From Diatrype stigma (taxonomy: Eukaryota; Ascomycota; Sordariomycetes; Xylariales; Diatrypaceae): 64,000 nucleotides of DNA. The notes under the pieces were generated by a model. That model had not been told where the DNA came from. It saw only the letters and a list, made by a program, of their open reading frames with translations, and did not search any database. Below are positions 1 through 12,106 of this stretch, in pieces. Position numbers and translations under genes: made by a program. The stretch is from the NCBI GenBank assembly GCA_022225965.2, contig JAKJXP020000030.1:124001-188000 (forward strand), written 5' to 3'. Position 1 is the stretch's first letter; every line of letters begins with the position of its first letter.

Positions 1-3000
1 GTATTTCGCAATTTTTATACGCTTTATTCTTTTTTTAAAAATCGCTTATTTATAAAACAATTAAAGGTCCATAAAAAATAAATACGATTCCGTTTTTAAT
101 TCGATAATATTTATAGCTTTATATGTCCTTATAATCGCCCGGATATAGGCGTTTTGCGTTTTTTATAATATCGAATAAATGCTTTTCTTAAAGCGCTTTT
201 TTAACGAAACGATATCGTGCTATATCGTAAAACCATATCTTATTGCTATTCGAATAATTGCTATATATATCAATTTGGATTTAATTAAATTTGGCCCTTA
301 CGTGGACTTAATTATGCGTTAAATCGATAATTATTATGTTTCGAGCCGGCTTTAAAGCTGCTTATATTATATTTTTCAATTTAAGCGGTTATTAATTATA
401 ACCCCTAAAATTTTTAAGCTGCTAACCGGTTTTAGCGAAATCGAATTTAAGCGTATGTTTTTTTTAGGTATATCCGATTTCGGTCCTTTTCCGAAATATA
501 TTAGTTTGTATTTCGGTATATTAAAACTTAATCCGTATAATCGGTCCCATTTTAAGCAAACGGTATGCGTTTTTTATAATTATTTATAACAAGTAGCGAA
601 ATCCTTCGTAATTAATATGAAATAAGAATTATTTACGTATACCATCGAACCGATGCTTCGAATATTCCTAAAAATCGAATATAACGACGAAATATATAAC
701 AAATACAGCACAGGCGAAAAAGGGAATCCCTAAGATATTCCCGACTTTAAAGGTATGGGACTAAATTCGCGGTTGTCGAAACAAAATGTAATCGTTTTTC
801 CTTCGAGGTAACTTCGTAACCAGGTAATTATCCAAAAGGGGTAGCCTGCGGTACGAAGGGCGTTTAAAAGGCGCAGATGTATAACGTAATCGAAAGCTCC
901 GGTTACGTATAAAATAATAAATAATAATAATACATTCCGATTAACGAAATTATTTACCATATAATATTCAATTTTATTAATACCTATATGCTTTAAAGCA
1001 TTTGCTTAATCGATAGAATTAATTTTAAAATACACTTAATATAAGCCATTCTTTAACCATAATGGTTTTTTATAATTAAACCAAAACTTAATTTTTATAT
1101 TATATTAATACGATATAAGATTAAACCGAATTCATTTTAAAACCATACCTAAATGCATTATAATTATTGTATTAAACAAATTATTTAAACGTTCTTTAAA
1201 TTCTACTTAAAAAAGGAAATTTAATTAAGACCTAATAAAAAACAAAAGAAACTTAACTTAAAAGGTACGCCATAAATAAACCTTATAAAATATTACCAAA
1301 TATAATATATATTTTTGCCAGGTTTTACTCAAATCTAAGTTTATAATTAGTTAATATTTAAATTAAATTCGAATAAAATTTAATCTTTGCTTACTATGCA
1401 AATATTTATCGAATCCATAGGCCTGCTTTGCGTATATATTAATAACAATAATACATAGAAATTAAAATTAAGATAAGTTTATATTATATATATGCTTAAA
1501 TCGTACTTTAGCTTCGGATACGTCTTTTAAACATGCAAATAACCGTATAAATACTTAATAATATGCTTCGACAATTTCCCAATTTATAAAAACGTATATA
1601 AAGGAAATAATATCTAATAAATATTAATATAATCTTATACTAAACTAAATAAAAATAATATACGTATTATATTCGTATTTAAAAGGTTTAATAAATAAAT
1701 ACAAATTAATTTTTCCATGTATTATCTTAAATAATAAATCCATTTATATATAAAAATTATTCTTAAAGGCTTCGGCTTATTATAATATTATATAAATAAC
1801 AAAAAACCAACCAAGGCCATTCTTAAATCCCATAAAACGAACGTTACGAATCCATCGTTCATTTTTAAGTCGTATTTTGTCCAATTTAAATTCGCATTTA
1901 ACACCATTAAAGTTCATATCTTTAAGAAATTATCGAAAACGTTTAACGCAAATAATCAAATTAACCTTTTCTTTAATACTAAATAATAAAAAAACCATAT
2001 TAAAATTAATTATATTATACTTTTAACATAATTTATTATATTTTATTAAAGTTTTAAAGCCAATTATAATAATATTAATAAAGATATAAATAAAGGCTAA
2101 TTTCGAATTAAACATAATACGTACCGGCAATAAAATCAAAAACACTACAAATTCGAATAACTTTTAATAACTCTTTAATAAATTCATTTAAAAGAAATAT
2201 AAAAAAGGGTAAATAATAAATATATAAACCCCTAATTACCAAATAAAAAAAGAAAAACTTAAATATATTTAATAAAATATAAATATTTATCGAAACTAAA
2301 TATGAAATATATTTTTTTCGACCTACTTTAGTTTTATAATTATAATAACAAATATCGTTATTAAACCGTCTTAAAAATAAATAGGATTTAATCTAAATAA
2401 GGTTTTTTAAAATACCACTTATATAAAATGCTCGAAAAAAGTTCGGATTAATTCGAGAAATGCTATTTTTAATTAATATTATAACATAATAACGTTCGGT
2501 TTTGCTAAATTTAAAATATTCGATATAAATAATTTAAAAATATTATTAATATAATTTCAAATTAATTTAAGTTTATATAAAATACATATATTATTTTTTT
2601 TAAATACGTACATAAAAACATTTTAACATATTAAACCATAACCAAAAATTTTATAACGAAACTTAAATTGCTAATAAAATTTCCGTAAAACATAATAAAA
2701 GCTATATAATTCGGTTTTAATATAATTTCCATTTAATCCATATATGCATAATAAATATATTTACGCAATTATTCGATTCTTTAATTCCTTAAAAGGAATT
2801 AACTATAATCCTTAAGAAATTTCTTTTTGATATAATAATGGCAACTTTAAAACTTCGGAATTATCGTATCGCCCGTTTAATATCTGGATTATTAAATTAA
2901 AATATTTTAAACAACAACGAATATCCGAATATTAATAATGCATTTTATATACTCGGACGCCGTTTTTAAATTAGCCACTATATAAAATAATATTAAGCTA

Positions 3001-4335
3001 TATTTAATTTTAAACCGATTTAAAACTATACTTACGGTAAAAAAACCAAATTTATAAGCCTTACCGTATTACGTTAATAAATTACTTATTAAATCTAAAA
3101 TATATAAAAAACTAAAACTGTATTAAAATAAAACTTAAACCGTTTTAAATACATACCTTATTTATTTCCTTTTATAAGAAAATATAATATAAACGTAAAT
3201 TAAAATCTTTTTCCATTAATTCCGTTAATTTTTAAAAGTTTAATATATAATATTTCTTATTAATTAATAATTTATACGAAAAATAATACAAAATTCCTTT
3301 TAAATAAATTAAAGAATATGCTTTTATTTTAAATAATAACATAATTTATCGATTAATATAACTTTTTATTCTTTACTTAATATTACGTAATTAAAAAGAA
3401 TAACATAATGCTAAACTATAATTAAATTAATTCCAAACTATATTAAATACGGATTTCATACTTATTAAATATTTTATTCATTAATTATGTTTAAATTATT
3501 ATATATAAAAAACGTTTTCGTACGAATCCTTTTTAATCTTATCGTTAGATAATATATAATTTTAAACCGAATTATAAATTAAAGGTACAGCATTATTAAA
3601 AAAAGCCTATTATGCATTTTAAAATTAATTTATAACTAAACCGAAACCAATTCGAAACCGTAAAAGGTTTGGATTAATGCTTCCATTTCGAATATAATAA
3701 TTTAAAAATTACTTATAATTATCGGCTATAAATATAAGAATATTTGTTATAATAATAAAAAGATATAATATAATAATAAAAAATAACATTATAATAATAC
3801 ATAAAATATATTAAAACTATACCGAAATTATTTTACGTTTATTTTTAAAAAATGTCGTTTTTTTATATATAATTCTTTATGTTTTAATAAATATATTATT
3901 ATAACTTAATAATATCGGTTTATTTTTAAATATATATCGTTTAAATACGTATTAAAATTATATCGAATATATACGTATTTTATGTTTATATATTAATATA
4001 AATTAATTTCTTTTACCGCTTTTTAATAACGTACTTAAAACGATTTAAAACTGTATTATATTTTTACCGTTATAATTATTTATTTTACCGCTATTATTTT
4101 AAAAATACTTTATATTTTATACTTATATATTATACGATATTAAATTATATTAAGTTTATATCGTTATAATTATCGTATTTATTAATATACGTTTTATTAA
4201 AACCTATACCTTAAATATATTTTCGCATAAGCTAAAATTAATTTTAAGCTTAGTTATAAATTAAACCTTATATATTTTAAAATCGTATTATAACTGTACT
4301 TTATTTTTTCTTTTATTGATTTCTTTTATTTTCTA
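1..4335. repeat. AT-rich RIP-mutated repeat block
   Basis: This stretch is overwhelmingly A and T, with very few CA or TG dinucleotides, abundant TA, and no open frame of convincing length. That is the pattern left when repeat-induced point mutation turns CpA into TpA on both strands of duplicated DNA in filamentous ascomycetes. The only recognisable content is a reverse transcriptase remnant at about 600-960 on the minus strand. Composition changes abruptly near 4335-4400 to normal genic DNA, only about 500 bases before Hsp78. I see no gene in the rest of the block. It could be the edge of a longer heterochromatic or subtelomeric island, since it runs off the left end of the window. Confidence 0.88.
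600..960 (-). mobile_element. Degenerate LINE-type reverse transcriptase fragment (Tad1-like)
   Basis: Read on the minus strand, 960-730 encodes a piece resembling the fingers/palm of non-LTR reverse transcriptases: a GAFDYV segment, an RLLNAL helix, a WLRSYL segment and a PIPLKSGIS end. The frame then meets TAG (730-732) exactly where this family normally has Gln in its G-I-P-Q-G-S-P motif, and continues as GFPFSPVLYLLY. Further on (628-636) the codons read V-N-N where the catalytic V-D-D would be expected. Both changes are C-to-T or G-to-A transitions, as RIP makes. The element is a dead relic. Assignment to the Tad1 clade is inference from motif spacing; sequence above 960 is too mutated to follow. 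Confidence 0.72.
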
Positions 4336-4878
4336 AAACGTCGGTCGACGTTATATAACGTAAGGATACATAAAAAGGTTAATTACAAAAAATGAGGCGT
4401 TTATAAAGCAGCAGCGGCATTTAAGGGGCCTGAAAATGATGGGGCGTATCCTTATAAGTGAGATTATTATTTCTCCCGCCAGGCACCCAGGTCAGGGTGG
4501 TTAGGGTATAACCTTAGTAGGAGGGATCTTGGGATTGATAAACCCTGATAAGATACCTTAGTCAGAAAGTGACCTCATATCGCAAAAGATGGGCTAATTA
4601 GTGGAATTTATTCGCCATTCAGAAAGACCTGGAAAGCTCCAGAGCGCATATGAAGCTATCGTCACGATACTTTCATACTGTCATACGTTTATAAATTCGT
4701 ATCTTTCGTCCTGCCAGGGCTTGGGATATCTTTCCTTCGTCCAAATTTTCGAGAATGTGTCTTACCAACACCTAACGTTTGTACTTATCACATTAAACCT
4801 CAATAAGTCATTTGAATCGTTTCTCTAAAACACCAATCTTCCATTGCGTGCCCTATTGCAGGGCCTATCATCGAGATC
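4336..4878. other. Intergenic, upstream of Hsp78
   Basis: Normal-composition DNA between the mutated block and the Hsp78 start. It holds an AGGGG word near 4418, which matches the fungal stress-response element core, and scattered GAA/TTC triplets at 4604-4634 whose spacing does not fit a proper heat-shock element. No gene seen. Confidence 0.5.
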
Positions 4879-7272
4879 ATGTTAGCCAAAAGACAGATTC
4901 TTGCCTCCTCGAGGCGAGTCGCCAATGTTTCTCGTTCATCTAAAACGCTATCCCGTCTGAGTATACAGCCGTCCCTATTATCGCGAGCTGCGTTACTCGG
5001 AACCGCAAACAACCTTAATCATGTCTCCTTACCTAACCCGCCCGCTCGGACCTATGCAAACGGCAGGCCTCACCCTCCCGGCGGCACCCATCGCATGAAT
5101 ATGAGTGGCGAGGCTGAGAAGCCTGCTTTGGAAGAGTTCGGAATCGATCTTACGGCGAGGGCGAGGGACGGGAAGCTCGATCCAGTCATCGGCCGGGACG
5201 GGGAAATCCAACGAACCATCCAAGTACTGTCGCGAAGAACCAAGAACAACCCCGTCTTGATCGGTAACGCGGGAACGGGAAAGACAGCCATCCTCGAAGG
5301 CTTGGCCCTGAGAATAGTGAGGGGGGATGTGCCAGAAAGCATAAAGAATAAGAGGGTCATTTCCCTTGACCTGGGATCACTGATCGCGGGCGCTAAATTC
5401 AGGGGCGACTTCGAAGAACGATTAAAGAAGGTGCTGAACGAGGTCCAGCAAGCCAATGGAGAAGTCATCCTCTTCATCGACGAGTTGCATACCTTGCTTG
5501 GACTTGGCAAGGCCGAAGGCTCCATCGATGCCTCCAATCTCCTCAAACCTGCCTTGTCCCGGGGTGAGCTTCAATGTTGCGGAGCCACAACACTCGCCGA
5601 GTACCGACTAATTGAGAAGGACGTGGCGCTGGCACGGCGTTTCCAACCGATTCTTGTGAACGAGCCAACTGTCGAAGACACCATCAGCATTTTACGAGGC
5701 ATCAAGGACAAATATGAGGTGCACCATGGTGTGCGAATCACCGATGGTGCCCTGGTAGCGGCAGCGACGCTGTCGAATCGCTATGTGACCGACCGGTTCC
5801 TCCCTGACAAAGCCATTGATCTTATGGACGAGGCCGCCAGCTCACTACGCCTACAGCAAGAGAGCAAGCCCGAAGATATAATGCGATTGGACCAGAAGAT
5901 AATGACCATCCAAATCGAATTGGAGAGTCTCCGGAAGGAGAAGGACGTAGCGAGTCGAGAACGCAGAGAAAAACTTGAGGCAGATCTAAAGAGCCTTCAG
6001 GAGCAAGTCAAAACCTTGAATACAAGATGGGAGAAGGAAAGAGGTGAAATCGAAGCATTGAAGAAAGTAAAGGGGGACCTCGACAAGGCCCGCATCGAAC
6101 TAGAGCAGGCCCAAAGGCAAGGCAACTTCGGCCGTGCCTCGGAATTACGCTTCGGTGTGATCCCAAACCTGGAGCGGAAGTTACCCCAGGAAACAGAGCA
6201 GCAGGCTGAATCCGAGGGCCCTGACACCCTGATTCACGATTCCGTCACAGCCGACGATATCGCCAATGTTGTGTCGCGGATGACTGGAATACCAGTGGCT
6301 AAGCTCACTTCTGGCCATATAGAGAAGTTGATCCACATGGAGGATACGCTACGTGAGTCGGTACGTGGCCAGGACGAGGCTCTCAAGGCAGTTGCAGATG
6401 CTGTTCGCATGCAACGAGCTGGACTGAGCGGCGACAATCGCCCTCTGGCCTCCTTCTTCTTCCTCGGTCCGACCGGTGTCGGCAAGACAGAGTTATGCAA
6501 GAAGCTTGCCAGTTTCTTATTCTCGACGGAATCTGCAGTCGTCAGGTTCGATATGAGCGAGTTCCAGGAGAAGCACACAATATCGAGACTCATCGGCGCG
6601 CCATCCGGTTATGTCGGTTATGACGACGCAGGCCAGCTTACTGAGGCCGTCCGGAGGAAGCCATACGCAGTCCTACTATTCGATGAATTCGAGAAAGCCC
6701 ATCGTGATATCTCGGCCCTGCTCTTACAGGTGCTTGACGAGGGATATCTGACTGATGCCCAAGGCCACAAGGTGGATTTCCGGAACACCATCATTGTCCT
6801 TACCTCGAACCTTGGCGCTCCAATCCTGGTCGGCGCCGACCCGAACCACCCATACACCGAAACACCCGATGGTGAGATTAGTCCTGACGTTCGGAAAGCG
6901 GTTCTCGACGTTGTCGCCTCGAGCTACCCTCCTGAGTTCCTGAACCGGATCGACTCCTTCATCGTCTTCAAACGGCTCTCGATGGATGCTTTGCGGGACA
7001 TCGTCGATATCCGCCTACGGGAGCTGCAAGAGCGCCTGGATGACCGTCGCATCACGCTTCACGTCGATGACCAAGTGCGACAATGGTTGGCAGAGCGTGG
7101 CTACGACCCGAAGTTTGGCGCGAGACCTCTGAACCGCCTCATCACAACGGAGATCAGCAACGGCCTTGCTGACAAGATCATCCGGGGTGAACTGAAGAGG
7201 GGTGACAAGGCGGGAGTTCGCATCAAGGCGGATAATAGCGGGCTGGAAATATTCCCGGAGGAAACTGCATGA
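4879..7272 (+). CDS. HSP78: Mitochondrial ClpB-type disaggregase Hsp78
   Basis: This is a 797-residue AAA+ chaperone of the Hsp100/ClpB family. Proteins of this type thread aggregated polypeptides through a hexameric ring using ATP and work with mitochondrial Hsp70. The first 50 residues are rich in Arg, Ser and Ala with no acidic residues, as in a matrix-targeting sequence. The Clp N-terminal double domain is absent, which separates Hsp78 from cytosolic Hsp104. AAA-1 has Walker A GNAGTGKT (about residue 129) and Walker B ILFIDE (about 196). The coiled-coil M domain spans roughly 335-420. AAA-2 has Walker A GPTGVGKT (about 530). The C-terminal region has [13 protein letters not shown], typical of the D2 small domain. 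Length is close to that of yeast Hsp78. The ATG at 4879 opens the presequence; no introns are needed. Confidence 0.96.
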   Translation: MLAKRQILASSRRVANVSRSSKTLSRLSIQPSLLSRAALLGTANNLNHVSLPNPPARTYANGRPHPPGGTHRMNMSGEAEKPALEEFGIDLTARARDGKLDPVIGRDGEIQRTIQVLSRRTKNNPVLIGNAGTGKTAILEGLALRIVRGDVPESIKNKRVISLDLGSLIAGAKFRGDFEERLKKVLNEVQQANGEVILFIDELHTLLGLGKAEGSIDASNLLKPALSRGELQCCGATTLAEYRLIEKDVALARRFQPILVNEPTVEDTISILRGIKDKYEVHHGVRITDGALVAAATLSNRYVTDRFLPDKAIDLMDEAASSLRLQQESKPEDIMRLDQKIMTIQIELESLRKEKDVASRERREKLEADLKSLQEQVKTLNTRWEKERGEIEALKKVKGDLDKARIELEQAQRQGNFGRASELRFGVIPNLERKLPQETEQQAESEGPDTLIHDSVTADDIANVVSRMTGIPVAKLTSGHIEKLIHMEDTLRESVRGQDEALKAVADAVRMQRAGLSGDNRPLASFFFLGPTGVGKTELCKKLASFLFSTESAVVRFDMSEFQEKHTISRLIGAPSGYVGYDDAGQLTEAVRRKPYAVLLFDEFEKAHRDISALLLQVLDEGYLTDAQGHKVDFRNTIIVLTSNLGAPILVGADPNHPYTETPDGEISPDVRKAVLDVVASSYPPEFLNRIDSFIVFKRLSMDALRDIVDIRLRELQERLDDRRITLHVDDQVRQWLAERGYDPKFGARPLNRLITTEISNGLADKIIRGELKRGDKAGVRIKADNSGLEIFPEETA

Positions 7273-8320
7273 ACTATCACGAGGCGTCGCAACGGTTGAA
7301 CGGATAGACAACGGGCATGGACATGATTGGCGCATGTGGGATGATTGATACCACTCTTCTGTAAATAAATGGAAAATTGTAGAATAGGTGCTGGCTTGGG
7401 CTCTCAACTTATTAGCCTTATGATAATGTATTATGCATATGAATGGAAGATCTATGATGAATTCCCCCTTTCACAGGAGAACCTTCTTGAAAGCGCATTA
7501 TGTGACGGCATTTATGACGGATCGCACCGAGACCAAGCTCTATAAGAGACGACGTAAGAGATGATAGCCCACCAATGAGCGGCGAGGAATCCGACCACTG
7601 CAATGGCTTATCCCCTCATTGAACTGTACCTTTGCCTTCTGACGTCTGTGGGTGCTGTTATATTGGATATTGGACACTGGATATTGACTACTGGATACTG
7701 GATGTCCTCATCTTCACAACGCGACATGCGCCGCCACATGTCCATAAATCAGGGCTGTCAGCAGCTAGCCTAAGCAAATGATTGATACGACCTTATTAAT
7801 ACTAATCCTGCCTATCGTGTTTGCTGACATGTTTATGGTCATGTTGCACAGCTGGCAGCACTGTTGGTGCCACCAACTGATGCCCAATAAGAATCCTACG
7901 GTTGGCACGCCACATCGCTCTTTGTGAAGCAGCAAGGCCCAATATGGGGCTCATCCTGGCTCTTCCTGGAAGCTCTGGCGGACACGTCAAGGCCCTTCTT
8001 TGTGTGAAAGACAGAATCCGGTTGCATGTTGGTGACCTATAAGCAACGCAACATTCCTACATTTCCATAGGAATGAATGGTAGACGCATGAGCCGGGACA
8101 GTGCAGTCCCACAAATGCAAGTATAACAGATAGAAGATAGACTGCTCGAGCTCGATGCAATGCATCCAATGCAAGCTCTCCCGCGCAGCCCGAGGTGCTC
8201 GAGGACCCATTGTTCGCGATCAATTTATTCAGTCGTGGATGTTTGGCATGCTTTTGCTTTCTTTCACGGAGCAAATCTCAAGGTACGGACGAGTTCAGGC
8301 GGCGTATCGTCAGGATAAGG
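7273..8320. other. Intergenic
   Basis: No gene recognised. Near 7660-7705 there is a short imperfect repeat built on TATTGGA/TACTGGA (four or five copies). Open frames here are short and lack recognisable sequence. Confidence 0.5.
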
Positions 8321-11242
8321 ATGATGGCTCGACACCCCGAGAGACCGAAGTCGTCTAGGTCAAGCGTCTTCCCCGTGAAGTTCAAGGGCTTGGTCAAGGA
8401 TCTCCGGAGCTTCACCCGAGACTTGAAGCCCGAGAGAAGAAGCGAGGACTCGGGGTTGACAACCGAGAAGTCCGGCAGCATCGCAACCGAGCCCCCGCCG
8501 TCGCTATCCGAGTTTCCCGCACCGCTGTATACGGCGAACCTGAATGTACAAGTCGCCTTACAATTCGACGAGCCCCTCGACTTTATGTACAGCCGCAACT
8601 ATGAAGGCTCGCCATCGCTGGTCGTCACCGAAGAACTATGCCAGACCTTGCTGTATCGCATTGATCACTGCTCCCAAGAGCTGATCACGCGCAAAGACTC
8701 CAGCGCCCTACAACGCACGAGATATAACGGGCTCGGGAAGGCTGTGCGGTTTGAACTTCACATACAGATCAATCTGGGGGCTGAGGTATGGGCTTCCAGG
8801 ACCTTCGTCTCCTACCAAAAGCAGCCGGTAACGGTCGAAACTGCGCGTGAAGTTACCCTCGAGACGCATTATATGATCGGCCTGTTCCTAAGACAGCACG
8901 ATGATGGGTTTGCGCTGAAGGATGGCCCCATACGTGACGATCCATCGCAGAGTCCAGAGTCATATCCTTTCCGGGCCGGACGGGTGCAGCCAATGACATG
9001 CGTGCCGAGGTCCTATTTCCTTCAGAGCTCGCAGAATTTCGAGTCGATACCGGGCTACACCATTCAGTTGTCCTTGACAAACCGGAATCACCGTCGCAAG
9101 CCCTCTGAGTGGCGGAACACCATAGAAGTGAACAGCCAGCAAACGACCCCCCTGAACTTGGCAGTGGCCGAGAGTTTGTTTTTCGATGCGGCGCAGGCCA
9201 TGGAGACTGTCATGCGTGTCGAACGAAACTCCTTTGAGGAACGCCACCGATCCTGCACGCAGCCCGACGGGTGTTCGTATTGGCGGCAGCACGAAGGCGA
9301 CGGGTTCGAAATGGAGCTATCCATCAAGAACAATCTCGGTCCACAGTTTGAGCACTTGCAACGAAAAGTGACAAGCAGCATCGCGCTTCTCTCCCATCTA
9401 CAAACGGGCGACTGCGACAAATTTGTCAACGATCTGGAGCGAGCTTTCACAACCGTACGAGACGGCGCGGACGAAAAGATCAACGGGATGAAGGACCTCG
9501 AATTTCGAATCATCGAGCTCCGTGGGCGCGGTTGGACTTTGGAGGAACCGCTTCTCTTCACCATAGACACGGCAAGCACATACTCGCGGAGGAGTACGGA
9601 GGCCGTCCTTGATAGAGTGCAGGCAGGCATCGCGGACATCCTACGACGGAATGCTATGGCGGTCCGTATGACGGCTTACAAGCGAGGCCACCTTGTTCTG
9701 GACAAGACTCTGGTTGCTCGCGAGCCCCTGGACCCACCAGAAGAGAAGAAAAAGCTTCAGAAAACATCCAAGGAGCAGGTACTCGATCGCCTGAGAGCAC
9801 GGATTGAGAAAGATATCGAGTTGGTCTGTAGAGATACATGCTCGCTTCGTAGCCCCGAACAAGGCGCCCAGATCCCCAATGGCACAGGGCCTAGGTGTTT
9901 GCCGACGTACGAGAATGAGAGCGTGACTACTGTTGCCCAAACAACCATAACGCCATCTCGAGCCAGTGTGGAATCAACAAGGGACCCCAATAGTATCAGG
10001 ACGCTGACACCAAGTCATGCCGCCAGGAGCCTACGAAATGAAGAGCCATACCCCCCGCAACCGAGCAACCCACCTCCCCCAGTTCCATATCTTCCGTCAA
10101 TTCACCCAGGAGAATCTGGCGTGAGAATACCACTAATAAACACACCAACTAAAGAATCATCAGAAGTCAATAAGGGCCGTTCAAACGAAGGCATGGAGGA
10201 CGAAGGCCAACGAGAGAGTTCCTCGAAACTCTCAACTAATCATTCCATCAGTGGTTACCTATCAAGGGGAAGGACTATGTTCCCAAGGCTGGGGCCGGGG
10301 ACAGACGTAGCATCGACGGCCCCGACCACTCCAAGCCTTGTTTCGGGCGAGATATCCACGCCGCGGAGCAGCCATGAAGTTCCTCACAATCATAACGAGA
10401 GAGCGCTGAGCATCGGAACTGGATCATATGGAGGCTCCATCGCCGATAGCGACACGCACGACAACAGAGGGGAGGATAAAAACAGGGTGTTAAGATCCAA
10501 TTTCTTTTCGGGAAAGACGACATTACCATCGCTCAAGCGGTGGGTGACGAGACCGAATAAAACGCCCTCACCCCTACACCATGCCTTCACAGCATCCGAA
10601 GGTGCAGCAGCGCTTGAAATTGCGAGGGCGTCTGAGAAGCGTCTCCAGGAAAAAAGTCCCGAAAGTAAAGGTGACATAACAGCGAGGACACCGTCCACTC
10701 CCGGGGTTAATGTCGTTCCGGAATTATATAACACTACCAACCGAACAACTACTACTACCAACCAGGCAAGCGAGGCTTCGACAACGGGGCCGCAACCGAA
10801 GCCGGAGCCAGGGACGACGACCGCCACCACGACAGAAGAACCAGGCGACTCGCTGGACGAGTACGAAGCCGCCCTTCGCTCCCTCGAGACGGACACGTTC
10901 TCGCAGTCGCGGCTCGAGTTCGACTTCTCGTCCCCCGGCAGCACGACGACGGCGGGGGTGCCGGGCAGCCCCACAATCGGCGAGGTAGGCGACGTCTCCG
11001 AAATCGAGCCCCCCGCCACGCCGCCGCCGCCGCAGCCGAGGAAAAAGCTGTTCTCCCAGACGATGGCGCAGAACCGCAACTCGTTCGGCGGCAGCGCCGG
11101 CTTCCTCGGCTTCCACGAGGAGAAGATGGTCCAGGTCAGCCTGCGCCGGGCCCTGATGGGCTCGCCCACCCCACAGAAAGCGAGGAGTCCCAATACCAAT
11201 AAGGGGAAGGAGGAAGCTCATAAACCGCTCACAGCGAGGTAA
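8321..11242 (+). CDS. Large uncharacterised fungal protein
   Basis: I do not recognise a named family. The frame stays open upstream to 8195 only through a GTG, so I take the first ATG at 8321 (MMARHPERPK), giving about 973 residues. Residues 1-60 are basic. Residues about 60-480 look like an ordered domain, with phrases such as LNVQVALQFDEPLDFMYS and a stretch with alternating strand-like pattern around YTIQLSLTNRN; charged helices follow (KVTSSIALLSHL, LDRVQAGIADILRRN). From about residue 540 to the end it is Ser/Thr/Pro-rich and low in complexity, with TTTTTNQ and proline runs (TPPPPQPRKK) and a closing basic tail. This layout suits a cytoplasmic scaffold or regulatory protein, but that is only inference. 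The intronless frame of nearly 3 kb makes it a real gene. Confidence 0.82.
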   Translation: MMARHPERPKSSRSSVFPVKFKGLVKDLRSFTRDLKPERRSEDSGLTTEKSGSIATEPPPSLSEFPAPLYTANLNVQVALQFDEPLDFMYSRNYEGSPSLVVTEELCQTLLYRIDHCSQELITRKDSSALQRTRYNGLGKAVRFELHIQINLGAEVWASRTFVSYQKQPVTVETAREVTLETHYMIGLFLRQHDDGFALKDGPIRDDPSQSPESYPFRAGRVQPMTCVPRSYFLQSSQNFESIPGYTIQLSLTNRNHRRKPSEWRNTIEVNSQQTTPLNLAVAESLFFDAAQAMETVMRVERNSFEERHRSCTQPDGCSYWRQHEGDGFEMELSIKNNLGPQFEHLQRKVTSSIALLSHLQTGDCDKFVNDLERAFTTVRDGADEKINGMKDLEFRIIELRGRGWTLEEPLLFTIDTASTYSRRSTEAVLDRVQAGIADILRRNAMAVRMTAYKRGHLVLDKTLVAREPLDPPEEKKKLQKTSKEQVLDRLRARIEKDIELVCRDTCSLRSPEQGAQIPNGTGPRCLPTYENESVTTVAQTTITPSRASVESTRDPNSIRTLTPSHAARSLRNEEPYPPQPSNPPPPVPYLPSIHPGESGVRIPLINTPTKESSEVNKGRSNEGMEDEGQRESSSKLSTNHSISGYLSRGRTMFPRLGPGTDVASTAPTTPSLVSGEISTPRSSHEVPHNHNERALSIGTGSYGGSIADSDTHDNRGEDKNRVLRSNFFSGKTTLPSLKRWVTRPNKTPSPLHHAFTASEGAAALEIARASEKRLQEKSPESKGDITARTPSTPGVNVVPELYNTTNRTTTTTNQASEASTTGPQPKPEPGTTTATTTEEPGDSLDEYEAALRSLETDTFSQSRLEFDFSSPGSTTTAGVPGSPTIGEVGDVSEIEPPATPPPPQPRKKLFSQTMAQNRNSFGGSAGFLGFHEEKMVQVSLRRALMGSPTPQKARSPNTNKGKEEAHKPLTAR

Positions 11243-12106
11243 TGGAGTTGGTGGGATTAAGGGAGAGGGGGAGGGGGGATACGCAACTAGGACGTTCGTT
11301 TGCGATGGCGCTATTCATGACTAGATGACTAGAAGAGAAACCACTACAAGTCTAATCGAAATACCACAAGGTGGGGAGGACCGGAGTTGGTTAGATTCGA
11401 CAGTGTTGAGGGATCGTTTCTCTTGTTCAGATACCCAGCCATCCGCGCTAGTTTCTTCCACACGATCACCAATCAAACTGAATCATAATCACTGCTTGAC
11501 TTCGGATGACTGGAGATCGCTGTTACTCACAGAAACCGTACAATCAGCCAGTATCCGCTGGTATGAACTCATCATTACAGCATCATAGAGTACATGCCCA
11601 GCTAGTCTGTGATATCTGTATTAAGAAATTTAGGAGATAGGCTACTGGTTCTACACGTTGTAGATAATGACTACACAATATAACGGCAGAGTGAAGCAAT
11701 TTGTCCTACACACTGAGACGCAGTGTATGACTCAATGGACATGGGCATGGTATTTTAGCTTTGCATCTATCCCATTCACAGGACAATCTGATGGCTGACG
11801 CTCCTGAGAGCATCAGGGGCTCCCAAAGCCGAAGTGCAGCGACCAAGAAAGAACCAGCCGTTGACCGTTCAGTCAACCGTACACCGTCTACTTACCACAG
11901 ACCTGAAGCGTGAATGGATATACCCCATGATTCAAATCCAGCAGCTCTCACAACAATATCTAGGGCTGCCTGGAAATATAAATACCACAAGCTATCAAGA
12001 TGGCGCTCTGGATTCTGGAACCCGTATCTATCATCAAAGCAATATCATCAAGCAAGGTCAGAGCTCAGATATTACACCAACTAAACACAACTTCCCGAAC
12101 AACGGC
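11243..12106. other. Intergenic with a TATA-like box before the Gly/Lys-rich gene
   Basis: No independent gene recognised. TATAAATA at 11977-11984 lies about 125 bases before the ATG at 12107 and is a plausible core promoter element for that gene. Confidence 0.45.

Noticed and set aside
4604..4634. Cluster of GAA/TTC triplets before Hsp78 as a heat-shock element
   Set aside because: The spacing between triplets does not follow the five-base register of a true element.
10390..11199. 269-codon minus-strand open frame
   Set aside because: It is antisense to the Ser/Thr/Pro-rich tail of the uncharacterised protein; its Val/Gly-rich repeats are a mirror of that codon bias.
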